A DNA stretch of 57,316 nucleotides from Rhodospirillales bacterium (GCA_007695045.1 REEP01000084.1:1-57316); one strand, 5' to 3'; positions 40,487-49,939 are shown, counted from the stretch's first letter. Notes: a model not told the origin generated them from the sequence alone. Numbers and translations are program-made.

Positions 40487-40563
40487 GACCGGCCGCGCCC
40501 GGCTCAGCACCCCACGCCGACAAATCCCGTCGACAGCATCCGATCCGGAAGCAGCAAAATCTA

Positions 40564-40593
40564 TTGCACAGGTTGATGCGACGCGGCTATGGT
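40564..40593 (+). promoter_or_regulatory. Possible coaBC promoter
   Basis: TTGCAC (40564-40569) and TATGGT (40588-40593) are 18 bases apart, ending 34 bases before the coaBC GTG. Both boxes are imperfect, so this is a candidate only. Confidence 0.4.
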
Positions 40594-40627
40594 TAATCAC
40601 ATTTCACCAGGGTGAATTGGCCCGGCC

Positions 40628-41848
40628 GTGAGTCTCGAAGACAAACGTATCCTGCTGATCGTGTCCGGCGGGATTGCGGCGTACAAGTGCCTCGATCTGA
40701 TCCGTCGGCTCAAGGAGCGCGGCGCACGGACGCGTTGCGTCCTGACGCCGGCCGGTGCCGAGTTCGTGACCGCCCTGTCCTTGGCGGCGATCAGCGAGGA
40801 CAAGGTCTATACGGACCTGTTCTCGCTCACCGACGAAAACGAGATGGGGCATATCCGCCTGTCGCGAGAGGCCGACCTGGTGGTAGTAGCCCCGGCCACG
40901 GCAGACCTTCTGGCACGCATGGCGGCCGGCATGGCCAACGACTTGGCGACCACGGTGTTGCTGGCGACCGACAAGCCGGTTCTGGCCGCCCCTGCCATGA
41001 ACGTGCGGATGTGGGATCATCCCGCCACGCGGGGCAACCTGCAGGTGCTCGGCCAGCGCGGCATTCAGTTTGTGGGCCCGGGCGAGGGCGACATGGCCTG
41101 CGGCGAGTGGGGACTGGGACGGATGGCGGAACCGCACGAGATTGTTGCGGCGATCGAGGCGCATTTCGCCCGAGATGGCCTGCTTCGGGGTTTCCGCGCC
41201 CTGGTGACCAGTGGTGCCACGTGGGAGCCGATCGACCCCGTCCGGGTTATCGCCAACCGATCCTCGGGGCGACAGGGATACGCAATCGCCGATGCGCTGG
41301 CACGTGCCGGTGCGGCCACCACGCTCGTCAGCGGCCCGACGCATGTGCCGGTACCGCCGGACGTGCACCTGATCCGGATCGAAACAGCCCAGGAGATGCT
41401 GGACGCCTGCCGCGCGGTTTTCCCCGTGGACGTCGCCGTGTGTGCGGCTGCGGTCGGCGACTGGCGTGTCGCCGGGCCCGCGGCCCAGAAGCTCAAGAAA
41501 GAGACCGGCCCCACGCCGACACTGACACTGGAAGAAAACCCCGATGTCCTGGCCTCCCTGGCCGCGGCGGGCAACAACCGACCGAGCCTGGTGATCGGCT
41601 TCGCCGCCGAGACGGAGAACGTGGTCGACAACGCCATCCGCAAGCGCCGGCGCAAGGGCTGTGACTGGATTCTGGCGAACGACGTCTCGCCGTCCTCGGG
41701 CACGTTCGGCGGCGAGCTTACGACCATCCACTTGGTGACCGAAGCGGGGGTGGAAGACTGGCCACGGATGACCAAGGTCGCCGTCGCGGAGCGGTTGACC
41801 GCCGAGATTGCCGGGGCGTTGGGACGCCCACCGGCACGCGGGGCCTGA
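40628..41848 (+). CDS. coaBC: Bifunctional phosphopantothenoylcysteine decarboxylase/synthetase
   Basis: A 406-residue enzyme for two steps of coenzyme A synthesis: joining cysteine to 4'-phosphopantothenate, then decarboxylating it. The N-terminal FMN-dependent CoaC part has GGIAAYK at about residues 15-21, the catalytic His in [15 protein letters not shown] with the key Asn, and [11 protein letters not shown] as the substrate flap. The C-terminal CoaB part begins with [20 protein letters not shown] and has AAVGDWRV and QKLKKETG, with the conserved Lys-rich motif. It starts with GTG. dut follows after two bases. Confidence 0.95.
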   Translation: MSLEDKRILLIVSGGIAAYKCLDLIRRLKERGARTRCVLTPAGAEFVTALSLAAISEDKVYTDLFSLTDENEMGHIRLSREADLVVVAPATADLLARMAAGMANDLATTVLLATDKPVLAAPAMNVRMWDHPATRGNLQVLGQRGIQFVGPGEGDMACGEWGLGRMAEPHEIVAAIEAHFARDGLLRGFRALVTSGATWEPIDPVRVIANRSSGRQGYAIADALARAGAATTLVSGPTHVPVPPDVHLIRIETAQEMLDACRAVFPVDVAVCAAAVGDWRVAGPAAQKLKKETGPTPTLTLEENPDVLASLAAAGNNRPSLVIGFAAETENVVDNAIRKRRRKGCDWILANDVSPSSGTFGGELTTIHLVTEAGVEDWPRMTKVAVAERLTAEIAGALGRPPARGA

Positions 41849-41850
41849 GC

Positions 41851-42309
41851 GTGATGCATGTCGCCATCCGCCGACTGCCCCACGCCGCCGATCTGCCGCT
41901 GCCGGCGTATGCCAGTGACCACAGCGCCGGCATGGACGTGCTGGCTGCGGTGGTCGAGCCCATCGATATCGCGCCGGGCGGGCGCGCCCTGGTTCCCACC
42001 GGGATCACGCTGGCCCTGCCGCGCGGGTTCGAGGCGCAAGTCCGGCCGCGTTCCGGGCTCGCCCTCAGGCATGGCGTGACCGTGCTCAACAGTCCGGGCA
42101 CCATCGATGCCGACTACCGTGGCGAGGTCGGTGTGATCCTGGTGAACCTGGGCACAGGCGCATTCCGCGTCGAGCGCGGCATGCGGATCGCGCAATTGAC
42201 GGTCGCTTCGGTGGTGGCCGTGGACTGGGAAGAAGTGCAGGTGCTGCCGGGCAGCGCGCGCGGCGCGGGGGGCTTCGGGTCGACCGGGCTGCGCCGCCAA
42301 GCCGACTGA
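41851..42309 (+). CDS. dut: Deoxyuridine 5'-triphosphate nucleotidohydrolase (dUTPase)
   Basis: A 152-residue trimeric dUTPase that converts dUTP to dUMP, limiting uracil in DNA. All five motifs are present in order: [47 protein letters not shown] and [10 protein letters not shown]. The start could be the GTG at 41851 or the adjacent ATG at 41854. It is almost contiguous with coaBC, a pairing that is common in proteobacteria, and is followed 15 bases later by the Rrf2 gene. Confidence 0.96.
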   Translation: MMHVAIRRLPHAADLPLPAYASDHSAGMDVLAAVVEPIDIAPGGRALVPTGITLALPRGFEAQVRPRSGLALRHGVTVLNSPGTIDADYRGEVGVILVNLGTGAFRVERGMRIAQLTVASVVAVDWEEVQVLPGSARGAGGFGSTGLRRQAD

Positions 42310-42324
42310 GGGGAAAGGGCGAGT

Positions 42325-42783
42325 ATGTTACGGCTGTCACGAAAGACGTTGTTTGCCATCGAGGCGGTACTGGACATTGCCTATCATGCCGGCAGCGAGC
42401 CGGTGCAGAGCGGCGAGATCACCCGCCGCCAGGGCATACCCCGCCGCTATCTGGAGCAGGCGTTGCAAAGCCTGGTTCGCGAAGGCGTGCTGGTAGGCGT
42501 GCGCGGGCCGCGCGGCGGCTACCGGTTGGCGCGGGAACGACGGCGCATCAGCGTCGGCGAGATCGTCCGCGTGGTGCATCGGATCGAGGCCGCAGAAGAG
42601 GCGGCCGTCGAGGAGGATGCGGGCTCGCCGTTGGCCATCAAGGTGGTGCGGCCGTTGTGGGCCGAGATCCATGAAACGGTGATGGAGCGGCTTGACGGCC
42701 TGTCCATCGACGACCTCTGTGCCAAGGCCAATGCCGCCGGCGTCGTCAGCGAAGGCCGCAAGAGCCTGGATTTTTCAATCTAG
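42325..42783 (+). CDS. Rrf2-family transcriptional regulator without the Fe-S cysteine triad
   Basis: A 152-residue winged-helix regulator. It opens MLRLSRKTLFAIEAVLDIAY, has the recognition helix region IPRRYLEQALQSLVREG and the wing VRGPRGGYRLAR. The only cysteine is in DDLCAKA near the C-terminus, so the three-cysteine cluster of IscR or NsrR is absent and Fe-S sensing of that type is unlikely. It lies 98 bases upstream of cysK, so a CymR-like role in cysteine metabolism is the natural guess. An imperfectly placed CCAGCC/GGCTGG inverted pair (42818-42844) in the gap could be its site, but this is weak. Confidence 0.9.
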   Translation: MLRLSRKTLFAIEAVLDIAYHAGSEPVQSGEITRRQGIPRRYLEQALQSLVREGVLVGVRGPRGGYRLARERRRISVGEIVRVVHRIEAAEEAAVEEDAGSPLAIKVVRPLWAEIHETVMERLDGLSIDDLCAKANAAGVVSEGRKSLDFSI

Positions 42784-42881
42784 GCCTTTGCCGATCCCAG
42801 AGGGAGCACCGATACTGCCAGCCGGCGGGCGAGCCAATGGCTGGTCCACAGAAACCGCCATAGGCCAGGGAGCCGGCTGAT

Positions 42882-43868
42882 ATGAACACGGACGTAGCGG
42901 CAGCGGCAGAACCGGCGACCCGACACGGTCGCATCTATGACAGCATCGTCGACACCATCGGCAACACGCCACTGATACGGCTGGCCAAGTTCGCCCGGGA
43001 ACACGGTTGCAAGGCGACGTTGCTTGCCAAGTGCGAGTTCTTCAACCCGCTGAGTTCCGTCAAGGATCGGATCGGCCTGGCCATGGTGCGCGCGGCGGAA
43101 GAGTCGGGGCGGATCGGCCCGGGCGCTCTGCTGGTGGAACCGACGTCGGGCAACACCGGCATCGCACTGGCGTTCGTCTGTGCGGCGCGTGGCTACCGCC
43201 TGGTGCTCACCATGCCGGACAGCATGTCGGTGGAACGGCGCAAGATGCTGTGGCTTCTGGGCGCCGAGATCGTTCTGACACCGGCGGCAAAGGGCATGCC
43301 GGGTGCCGTCGCCAAGGCCGAGGAGATCGTTGCCAGCCATCCCGGCGCCGTGATGCTGCAGCAGTTCAACAACCCCGCCAATCCGGAAATCCACCGTAAG
43401 ACCACGGCGGAGGAAATCTGGCGGGATACGGGCGGCCAGGTCGACGCGGTGATCAGCGGGGTCGGCACCGGTGGCACCCTGACCGGTATTGCCGAGGTGC
43501 TGAAGCCACGCAACCCGGGCTTGAGAATGATCGCGGTGGAACCCGAAGACAGCCCCATCCTGTCCGGCGGCGTTCCGGGGCCGCACAAGATCCAGGGGAT
43601 CGGGGCTGGGTTCGTGCCGGCGGTGCTCGATACGGACCTGATCGACGAGGTGATCCGCATCGGCAACGAAACCGCGTTTGCAACGGCGCGGCACGTGGCC
43701 CGTCTGGAAGGGTTGCCCGTGGGTATTTCCTCGGGCGCGGCGCTGGCTGCCGCGCTCGAGGTCGGCAGCCGGGACGACATGGCCGGCAAGTCCATCGTCG
43801 TGATCCTGCCGTCGTTCGCCGAGCGCTATTTGTCGACACCGCTGTTCGATGGCGCGGGCCTCGAGTAG
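42882..43868 (+). CDS. cysK: Cysteine synthase A (O-acetylserine sulfhydrylase)
   Basis: A 328-residue PLP enzyme that makes cysteine from O-acetylserine and sulfide. The PLP lysine is in [11 protein letters not shown], the substrate loop is [11 protein letters not shown], the phosphate-binding loop is [10 protein letters not shown], and the C-terminal serine that contacts the PLP ring is in SSGAALAAA. The block [11 protein letters not shown] is typical of CysK rather than CysM. The ATG at 42882 gives a short N-terminal tail before the conserved [11 protein letters not shown]. The next gene begins shortly after, or within its end if an overlapping ATG at 43849 is used. Confidence 0.95.
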   Translation: MNTDVAAAAEPATRHGRIYDSIVDTIGNTPLIRLAKFAREHGCKATLLAKCEFFNPLSSVKDRIGLAMVRAAEESGRIGPGALLVEPTSGNTGIALAFVCAARGYRLVLTMPDSMSVERRKMLWLLGAEIVLTPAAKGMPGAVAKAEEIVASHPGAVMLQQFNNPANPEIHRKTTAEEIWRDTGGQVDAVISGVGTGGTLTGIAEVLKPRNPGLRMIAVEPEDSPILSGGVPGPHKIQGIGAGFVPAVLDTDLIDEVIRIGNETAFATARHVARLEGLPVGISSGAALAAALEVGSRDDMAGKSIVVILPSFAERYLSTPLFDGAGLE

Positions 43869-43911
43869 GATCGCGCAACCCAAGGGCGCGGCCGATTCCG
43901 CACATCCGTTG

Positions 43912-44733
43912 ATGGACCTGCGCGACGACCAGATCCGGCGCTACGCCCGGCATATTCTGCTCGACGAGATCGGTGGCCGTGGACAGGCGCGCCTGCTCCA
44001 GGCGCGGGTTCTGGTCATCGGCGCCGGCGGGCTCGGCTCGCCCCTGCTTTTGTACCTGGCGGCAGCCGGGGTCGGCACTCTGGGGATCGTCGACGATGAC
44101 CGGGTCGACCTCAGCAACCTGCAACGCCAGGTGATCCATCCAACCGACCGCATCGGCATGGCCAAGGCGGAGAGTGCGGCGCGCACCATCGCGGCCATCA
44201 ACCCGGATGTGACGGTGCATGCGCACCAGCGACGGTTCGATCCAGACTCGGCGCGCGGCCTGGTCCGCGACTACGACTTGGTGGCCGACGGCAGCGACAA
44301 CTTCGCCACCCGGTTCCTGGTCAACGACGTTTGCTGGTTCGAACGGAAACCTTTGGTCACGGCCGCCATCCTTCGCTTCGACGGTCAACTGACGACGTTC
44401 AAGCCGTTTGTAATGGCAAGCGAGGGCGACCACGGACCGTGTTACCGTTGCCTGTTCCGCGAGCCACCGCCGCCCGGCGACGTCGCGACGTGTGCGGAGG
44501 CGGGCGTGCTGGGTGCGTTCTGCGGCGCCATGGGCGGGCTCCAGGCGACGGAGGTGATCAAGGAACTGCTCGGCATCGGCGACAGCCTGTCCGGCTGGCT
44601 TCTGGTGAGCGAGGCGCTCGGCACGACGTTCCGCAAGATCCGGGTGCGTCGCGATCCGGCATGCCCGCTGTGCGGCGATCAGCCATCGATCACAGACCTG
44701 TCCATCCATGCGCGGTCGGGCGATGCCGAGTGA
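43912..44733 (+). CDS. HesA/MoeB/ThiF-family sulfur-carrier adenylyltransferase
   Basis: A 273-residue E1-like enzyme that activates the C-terminal Gly of a small sulfur carrier (MoaD, ThiS or a CysO-like protein) with ATP. The nucleotide motif is GAGGLGSPLLLYLAAAG, followed by IVDDDRVDLSNLQRQVIH. The zinc ligands are CYRC and CPLC, and the candidate catalytic Cys lies in VATCAEAGVLG. No rhodanese domain is attached. The ATG at 43912 (MDLRDDQIRRYARHI) matches the family start; an ATG at 43849 overlapping cysK would add 21 residues. The neighbourhood with cysK and a DsrE-like gene suggests sulfur transfer, but molybdopterin synthesis (MoeB) is equally possible. Confidence 0.9.
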   Translation: MDLRDDQIRRYARHILLDEIGGRGQARLLQARVLVIGAGGLGSPLLLYLAAAGVGTLGIVDDDRVDLSNLQRQVIHPTDRIGMAKAESAARTIAAINPDVTVHAHQRRFDPDSARGLVRDYDLVADGSDNFATRFLVNDVCWFERKPLVTAAILRFDGQLTTFKPFVMASEGDHGPCYRCLFREPPPPGDVATCAEAGVLGAFCGAMGGLQATEVIKELLGIGDSLSGWLLVSEALGTTFRKIRVRRDPACPLCGDQPSITDLSIHARSGDAE

Positions 44734-45196
44734 GATAACCGGGGACGAGCGCGACGGCGCCGCGCCAAGCCTGGGGGTGATCGTGTTCTCCGGCGACTTT
44801 GAGCGGGTGCACTACGCCCTGGTAATGGCCTCGGCGGCGGCGGCCGTGGGCCGGCCGGTGGTGCTGTTCTTCACCATGGCGGGCCTGCAGGCCATCCGCC
44901 GCCCCGACGCCGACGGGCGGGTGGCATGGCAACAACTGCCCGGCGGTTCCGACGCGGCGGGTGCGGCCACCGGTGGCGATGTGGACGAGCGTTTCCGGGC
45001 CAGCGGCGTTGCCGGTTTCGAGGAACTGCTGAGTGCCTGCGTGAGTTTCGGGGTGCGGTTCCTGGCGTGCGAGATGGGGCTGAAGGCCGTGGGCCTTGAT
45101 CGCGATGCCCTCCGGGAGGACGTGCCGATCGAGCAAGGCGGCGTGGTGACGTTGCTGGCGGCGGTGGGGCGGAACGGCGCCATGCTGATGGTTTGA
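44723..45196 (+). CDS. DsrE/DsrF-like family protein
   Basis: A 157-residue protein of the DsrE-like fold (a small alpha/beta sulfur-relay or regulatory family). It shows GVIVFSGDFERVHYALVMAS at the start, VVLFFTMAGLQAI next, and two cysteines at residues 106 and 116 in ELLSACVSFGVRFLACEMGL. The second matches the usual conserved cysteine of the DsrE2-type group. The start is the ATG at 44723, overlapping the adenylyltransferase gene by 11 bases; an ATG at 44708 is possible. A function in persulfide transfer is inferred from fold and neighbours only. Confidence 0.8.
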   Translation: MPSEITGDERDGAAPSLGVIVFSGDFERVHYALVMASAAAAVGRPVVLFFTMAGLQAIRRPDADGRVAWQQLPGGSDAAGAATGGDVDERFRASGVAGFEELLSACVSFGVRFLACEMGLKAVGLDRDALREDVPIEQGGVVTLLAAVGRNGAMLMV

Positions 45197-45231
45197 CGGC
45201 GGCGGTCAACCCACGACGGCTTTGTCCTGCG

Positions 45232-45260
45232 TTGACAGGGCCCGCCGGCGTGCGTAAGTT
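45232..45260 (+). promoter_or_regulatory. Sigma70 promoter of rpmJ
   Basis: A perfect TTGACA (45232-45237) and TAAGTT (45255-45260) are exactly 17 bases apart. The -10 box ends 27 bases before the rpmJ ATG, giving a short leader of about 20 bases. Confidence 0.75.
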
Positions 45261-45287
45261 CCGGGCTCTTTGATCAGGACCAAGCTC

Positions 45288-45413
45288 ATGAAGATCCGAA
45301 ATTCCCTCCGCTCCGCGAAAGGGCGGGAGCGCAACTGCCGCATCGTCCGGCGCAAGGGGCGCGTTTACGTTATCAACAAGCGCCATCCTCGTTTCAAGGT
45401 CCGCCAGGGCTGA
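45288..45413 (+). CDS. rpmJ: 50S ribosomal protein L36
   Basis: A 41-residue very basic ribosomal protein. The translation opens [17 protein letters not shown] and ends [11 protein letters not shown], the standard alphaproteobacterial L36. Only one cysteine is present, so it is the zinc-free (C-minus) form. It has its own strong promoter and a hairpin after the stop, and is therefore a small independent unit. Confidence 0.96.
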   Translation: MKIRNSLRSAKGRERNCRIVRRKGRVYVINKRHPRFKVRQG

Positions 45414-45426
45414 CGGCCGCGACAGA

Positions 45427-45453
45427 CGACGGCCGGCATCCCGGCCTTCGTCG
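45427..45453 (+). terminator. Hairpin after rpmJ
   Basis: GGCCGG pairs with CCGGCC around a 4-base loop, with an outer CGAC/GTCG extension interrupted by a short bulge, 14 bases after the rpmJ stop. No clear T-run follows. Confidence 0.4.
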
Positions 45454-45574
45454 AACGCATTCGCCTTTGCGGGCGGTTTGATCGCGCCTCTTCAGTTCGC
45501 TACATGCTTAGGGTCGGCTGAATCACGGCAGCGATGCCGCGGACGGCCTTTCCCTCCGGACTGAGGATGGTCGC

Positions 45575-48500
45575 GTGAAAAAAGTTCTCATCGTCATCGG
45601 CGGGCTGGTTTTGCTGGTCATCGCGGCGGCGCTGATCGCGCCCAGCTTCGTCGATTGGAACCAGTACAGGGACCGGATCACCACCGAGGCGGGCAAGGCC
45701 ACCGGGCGCGATGTCAGTATTGGCGGCGATATCCGGCTGGCCGTGCTGCCGTCCCCCGTTCTGGTGGTCAACGACCTCAGCATCGCCAACATCGACGGCG
45801 GCAGCGAGCCTCAGATGCTGCGCCTGCAGGCGGCGGAGGTGAACATCGCCCTGTGGCCGCTGCTGACGGGCCGGGTGGAGGTGCGCTCGGTCAGCCTGGT
45901 GGAACCGGACCTCATCCTAGAAGTCCTGGCGGACGGGCGCCGCAACTGGGATTTCGCCGTGCCGGCGGAGCGGCCGACCGGGGCGCCCGGCGCGGTGATC
46001 GACCTGCCGCCACGCCGCGACGCGCCGGCCGAAGAAACCCCGGACCAACCGGATGCCGAGGCGCCAGCCGCGACCGTGCCGGCGGCGGTGCAGTTGGACG
46101 CGATCTCCATCGAACAAGGTCGGGTGCTGTACCGGGATGCGACCACCGGGCAGGAACTGGGCATCGGCAGCCTGAATGCAGACGTGTCCGCCGGCTCTCT
46201 GCGAGGGCCGCTCGACGCTCGGGGTTCCATGGAGATCGAGGGCGTTCCGCTGACGTTTGATGTTTCGATCGGCGCGGTGGAGGGAGGCGAGCCGGTCGGG
46301 ATCCGTGCCGATCTTGGCAGCGATGCCGGTGCAAGCCGGCTGCGGGTCCGTGGCATGGTCGAGGATTGGGAGGCGGCGCCACGCTTCAGCGGTCGCATCG
46401 AGAGCGCCGCCGACGATCTGGCCGCGGCCATCCAGGCCGTGGCCGCCAGCCCGCTGCCGGGGTTCCTTGCGCAGCGCACCACCCTCGATTTCGATCTTGT
46501 CGCCTCGCAAACCGAAGCCACCGTCGGCGCCCTGGCCCTGCGCCTCGGTGACATGTCCGCCGAGGGGGCGGCCATGATGACATTCGGCGATGCGCCGGAA
46601 ATCGTGGCGCAGGTGGTCGCGGGCCGGATCGACCTGGACAGTTGGCTCGCGATGCCGGCGGTGCCGGGCCGGGGCCCGGCGACAGCCGGAGATGAACCGG
46701 CGGAAGCCGACGCCGAGGCCTCGGCCCAGGCGGCCGCTCCCGACGACACGGCCGATCGCGCTTGGCCGCCGTCCCCTGCTGGCGTTAAGCCGGAGCCGGC
46801 AGCAGAGGCGCCCGTGGCCGCGGTGCCGACGCTGCTGCCGGCGGACCTCAGAGCCGCGCTCGCCTTGTCGGTAGAGGCGATCACCTACCGCGACGGCGTC
46901 ATCCGGGAGGCCAGCATCGCGGCCGATGCGGCCGAGGGCACCTTGACGGTGACGCGTGCGACCGCCCTGCTGCCGGGGGGCGCCGATGCCAATCTCTCCG
47001 GCGTGCTCGGCGGTACGGCGGCCGACCCTCGGCTCGAAGGGCAGATGCAGGCCGAAGCACCGGATCTGCGGGCCGTGCTGGCGTGGCTCGGGTATGCAGC
47101 CGATGACGTCCCGAGTGACGGTCTTCGGACCCTGTCCCTCAATACCGGCGTCGTGGCCACGCCCGCGGCCATCCGGGCCCGGAATGCGGATATTCGCATC
47201 GACGGCTCGCAGGTGCAGGGCGATTTCGGCGTCGCGTTTGCCGAGCGGCCGCGGCTCGACGCCGACCTCGAGATCGATCGCCTCAACCTCGACGCCTACC
47301 TGCCCGAAACGGCACAAGAGATCGAGATTCCCGCAGCCGATCCGGGAGCAATCCGGGAGACCTTTGACGGATCTCGTGAGAATTCGGCTGGCCGGCAGCA
47401 GAACAACGCCGACGCCGCGGCACCGAAGGCAGCAGCACCGGCCTCGGTCGACGCCGACGTGAAGGTCCAGATCGCGGAACTCAGCTGGCGCAACACGGCG
47501 GCCAGCGGCGTCCGGATCGATGGCAGCCTACAGGACGGGGTCCTCACCCTGCGCGAGGCCCGTGTCGACGATTTTGCCGGCGCCAACGCAACCGTGTCCG
47601 GCACCTTCCGGGAGCTGGAGACTGACCCGATCATGCAGGGGGTGGCGTTCCAGGCACGGGCTCCGGACCTGTCGCGGCTGGCACGGAGCCTCGATCTCAC
47701 GCTCCCCGACGGCGTGCCAAGCGGCACCGCCGTTGTCGCATCCGGCGGGGTGGAGGGCACGACCGCCAAGCCCAAGGTGGATGTGACCGTGCGCGCCCTG
47801 GGCGCCGAGGTGCACGCCGCCGGCGATTTGACGTTGCCCGCCGGCGACCCGCTCTATGACGGTCGGCTGCGGCTCGTCAGCGACGACATCGTGGGCGTTT
47901 TGACGGCGCTCGGCGTCGACTATCGGCCTGCGGGGCGCCTGGGCGGCACGGACGTGGGCGCGCAGGTCACCCTAGGGGGCGGCAAGCTCAGCCTCAGCGG
48001 CCTGGACGGGCAGCTGGCCGGCATTGCGCTTGGCGGCTCGATCGAGGTGGACGCGACCGGCGACAGGCCGGCGATCACGGCCGATCTCAGCACTGGCCGG
48101 GTGGTCATCGATGACCTGCTGCCCGCGGCCCAGTCTGCCGGGCTCGATTGGCGGATCGTCCCGGCAAGCTGGATGGCCCTGCCGCCCGCTCTGCATCCGC
48201 CCGCCCGGTCAGGCGTTCTGGTGGCGCGGGTGGATCCGCGCTGGCCCGACGAGCCGCTGGATTTGTCCGTTCTGCGTGACGTCGATGCCAAGCTGACGCT
48301 GCGGTCGGAATCCCTGGTGCACAGTCAGTATGCGCTTGAGCAAGTCGATGCGAGCCTCGCGGTGGAGTCGGGCGTGCTCACCTGGGAACGGCTGAACGCT
48401 ACGCTGTTCGGCGGATCGGCCAAATCCACCGGGCGCCTGGACGCCGCGGACGCGCCGACGGTCGAGGCAACGATCCAGTTGGAAGGTGTCGATCTCAGCC

Positions 48501-49192
48501 GCGCTCCGGGTGCCGGCATCAGCAGCGGGCGACTTTGGTTCGATGCCGAACTGCGCACGGAAGGCCGCAGCGGCGCAGACTGGATATCGGCTCTGGACGG
48601 CAATGGCACGATCACTCTTCGCGGTCTCGACCCGGGGTTCGACGCAACCCAGGTTCCCGTGGCCGGACCGATCATTGCCCCCGTGATCGAACTGACCCGC
48701 GGGCTCAACCGCGCTCTGGGGCCGCTTCTCGGCGCCGTGAGCGGGCGCGCCGGCAGCGGACTTGCCGATATTTCGGCCCCGTTCACCGTCGCCAGCGGCG
48801 TCGTGACATTCGATCCGGCCCGGTTGGATGGCGGCATCTATCAGGGCCAAGCCCGCGGCACCGCCAACCTTCCGGCATGGCGGCTGGACATGACCGGGGA
48901 GATCAGCCTCGCCGCCGGTCCGCTGGGCGACCTTCTGTCGGGCATCAGGGAATTGCCGGGCCGCTGCGGATTTGCCGCCAGCGGCCGTCTCGATTCGCCG
49001 GATTTCCGCCTGGACAGCGGCTGCATCCCGGTTCCGGGCACCGGCAACGGCATCGGCGATTTGCTGGAACGCGTGCCGGAAGAACTGAGGCGGATCCTCC
49101 CCGGCAACAACGGCGGTGAGGATCCCGGCGAACCATCGCAACCCGAACGGGTGATCCGCGACCTCTTCCGCGGTCTGATCGACCGTCGCTGA
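45575..49192 (+). CDS. AsmA-family envelope protein
   Basis: A 1205-residue protein of the AsmA/TamB-like group, thought to shape outer-membrane composition and possibly carry lipids across the periplasm. It begins with an uncleaved membrane segment (residues 2-22), then the AsmA N-terminal block SFVDWNQYRDRITTEAGKAT and GRDVSIGGDIRLAVLPSPVL. Two Ala/Pro/Glu-rich linkers break the repeats, at about 130-170 and 370-425. The C-terminal AsmA_2-like region includes GNGTITLRGLD and a domain ending RELPGRCGFAASGRLDSPDF. The start is GTG. It is monocistronic, with a strong hairpin after the stop. Confidence 0.9.
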   Translation: MKKVLIVIGGLVLLVIAAALIAPSFVDWNQYRDRITTEAGKATGRDVSIGGDIRLAVLPSPVLVVNDLSIANIDGGSEPQMLRLQAAEVNIALWPLLTGRVEVRSVSLVEPDLILEVLADGRRNWDFAVPAERPTGAPGAVIDLPPRRDAPAEETPDQPDAEAPAATVPAAVQLDAISIEQGRVLYRDATTGQELGIGSLNADVSAGSLRGPLDARGSMEIEGVPLTFDVSIGAVEGGEPVGIRADLGSDAGASRLRVRGMVEDWEAAPRFSGRIESAADDLAAAIQAVAASPLPGFLAQRTTLDFDLVASQTEATVGALALRLGDMSAEGAAMMTFGDAPEIVAQVVAGRIDLDSWLAMPAVPGRGPATAGDEPAEADAEASAQAAAPDDTADRAWPPSPAGVKPEPAAEAPVAAVPTLLPADLRAALALSVEAITYRDGVIREASIAADAAEGTLTVTRATALLPGGADANLSGVLGGTAADPRLEGQMQAEAPDLRAVLAWLGYAADDVPSDGLRTLSLNTGVVATPAAIRARNADIRIDGSQVQGDFGVAFAERPRLDADLEIDRLNLDAYLPETAQEIEIPAADPGAIRETFDGSRENSAGRQQNNADAAAPKAAAPASVDADVKVQIAELSWRNTAASGVRIDGSLQDGVLTLREARVDDFAGANATVSGTFRELETDPIMQGVAFQARAPDLSRLARSLDLTLPDGVPSGTAVVASGGVEGTTAKPKVDVTVRALGAEVHAAGDLTLPAGDPLYDGRLRLVSDDIVGVLTALGVDYRPAGRLGGTDVGAQVTLGGGKLSLSGLDGQLAGIALGGSIEVDATGDRPAITADLSTGRVVIDDLLPAAQSAGLDWRIVPASWMALPPALHPPARSGVLVARVDPRWPDEPLDLSVLRDVDAKLTLRSESLVHSQYALEQVDASLAVESGVLTWERLNATLFGGSAKSTGRLDAADAPTVEATIQLEGVDLSRAPGAGISSGRLWFDAELRTEGRSGADWISALDGNGTITLRGLDPGFDATQVPVAGPIIAPVIELTRGLNRALGPLLGAVSGRAGSGLADISAPFTVASGVVTFDPARLDGGIYQGQARGTANLPAWRLDMTGEISLAAGPLGDLLSGIRELPGRCGFAASGRLDSPDFRLDSGCIPVPGTGNGIGDLLERVPEELRRILPGNNGGEDPGEPSQPERVIRDLFRGLIDRR

Positions 49193-49217
49193 GACTGCGG
49201 CAGCGGCGCCGGGTGAT

Positions 49218-49247
49218 GCCGGGTGTGGCGCGTCGGCGCCACCCGGC
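49218..49247 (+). terminator. Terminator-like hairpin after the AsmA-family gene
   Basis: GCCGGGTGTGGCGC pairs with GCGCCACCCGGC (12 bp with a two-base bulge) around a GTCG tetraloop, 26 bases after the stop. An overlapping alternative uses CGCCGGGTG (49207) with CACCCGGCG (49240). No T-run follows. Confidence 0.5.
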
Positions 49248-49276
49248 GTTGAATTGTGCGGCGCAGCAATATCCCC

Positions 49277-49305
49277 TTGATGCAGCCTGCCTGCAACCTT
49301 ACAGT
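49277..49305 (+). promoter_or_regulatory. Candidate promoter ahead of a small ORF
   Basis: TTGATG (49277-49282) and TACAGT (49300-49305) are 17 bases apart. Both are imperfect. The only downstream candidate on this strand is the 65-codon ORF at 49425. Confidence 0.4.
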
Positions 49306-49424
49306 ATTGAGCAGGTGCGAAACGCCGGTGGTCAGCCCGGCAGCGCCCGTCCTCTCAAGACGTCACAGACGGGAGGATCCGTCGAGAGGTTGTCAGAAAC
49401 CAGCATGGCTCGGAGCGTACAACC

Positions 49425-49622
49425 ATGAACGGATTCAATCAAAACACGGCGCCGCGTCATCGCGTCGACGGCGCCGCCTATGTCACCGGACCGGTGCGGT
49501 CCCGACGGCGGGATCGCGGCTTCGCCGCTTGGCTCAAGCGCACGCTCAGGGCGTGGCGTGCGGTGTTCCGCGGCCCCGGCCGGCAGATTCCCGAGGCCGT
49601 CCTGCACGGCCGCAACCGCTAG
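49425..49622 (+). CDS. Small basic hypothetical protein
   Basis: A 65-codon frame starting ATG at 49425. The product would be strongly basic (many Arg, no acidic cluster) with an amphipathic stretch RGFAAWLKRTLRAWRAVFRG at residues 31-50. No family is recognised and the ribosome-binding site is poor. A candidate promoter lies 120 bases upstream. In a G+C-rich genome such a frame can arise by chance, so this is tentative. Confidence 0.4.
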   Translation: MNGFNQNTAPRHRVDGAAYVTGPVRSRRRDRGFAAWLKRTLRAWRAVFRGPGRQIPEAVLHGRNR

Positions 49623-49880
49623 CAGTCATCCGCCGACCTGCGGGTCGGCAGGGGCAGGTGCCGGGTGACCCGGTTGAGGTCGCCCGGTAAGGCCGGCGCG
49701 CACCGCACGCAAGCGACCGCGGGACGAACCGTGGCAGCCTTCCGGTGCGGGGCCAAGGCCCGTGTGATAAATTTCCCACAATCGGCCATAATCCGTTTCC
49801 GTGGCGTCGTCGGGCCCGTTATGCCCCTGCGGCGAGGCGTGGGCGGGTGCCAACCGTGTGATGGGTTGACGTCACTTCTG

Positions 49881-49939
49881 AGCCGAAAAAACGCGATAAA
49901 AATGCGATTCCGTCGCGTTGAGTCACGGTTTTTTCGGCT
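49881..49939. repeat. Perfect 12-bp inverted repeat with 35-bp centre
   Basis: AGCCGAAAAAAC at 49881-49892 is the exact reverse complement of GTTTTTTCGGCT at 49928-49939. Inside, AACGCGA (49890) can instead pair with TCGCGTT (49913), so two exclusive folds are possible. The second arm ends in T-rich sequence followed by AACCTTTTGG. It might be an attenuator, a small RNA or a terminator with a large loop. No flanking target duplication was seen. Confidence 0.7.

Noticed and set aside
49881-49939. Miniature transposable element (terminal inverted repeats)
   Set aside because: The arms form perfect repeats, but there is no target-site duplication and the element is only 59 bases with a second internal fold, so an RNA or regulatory structure is more likely.
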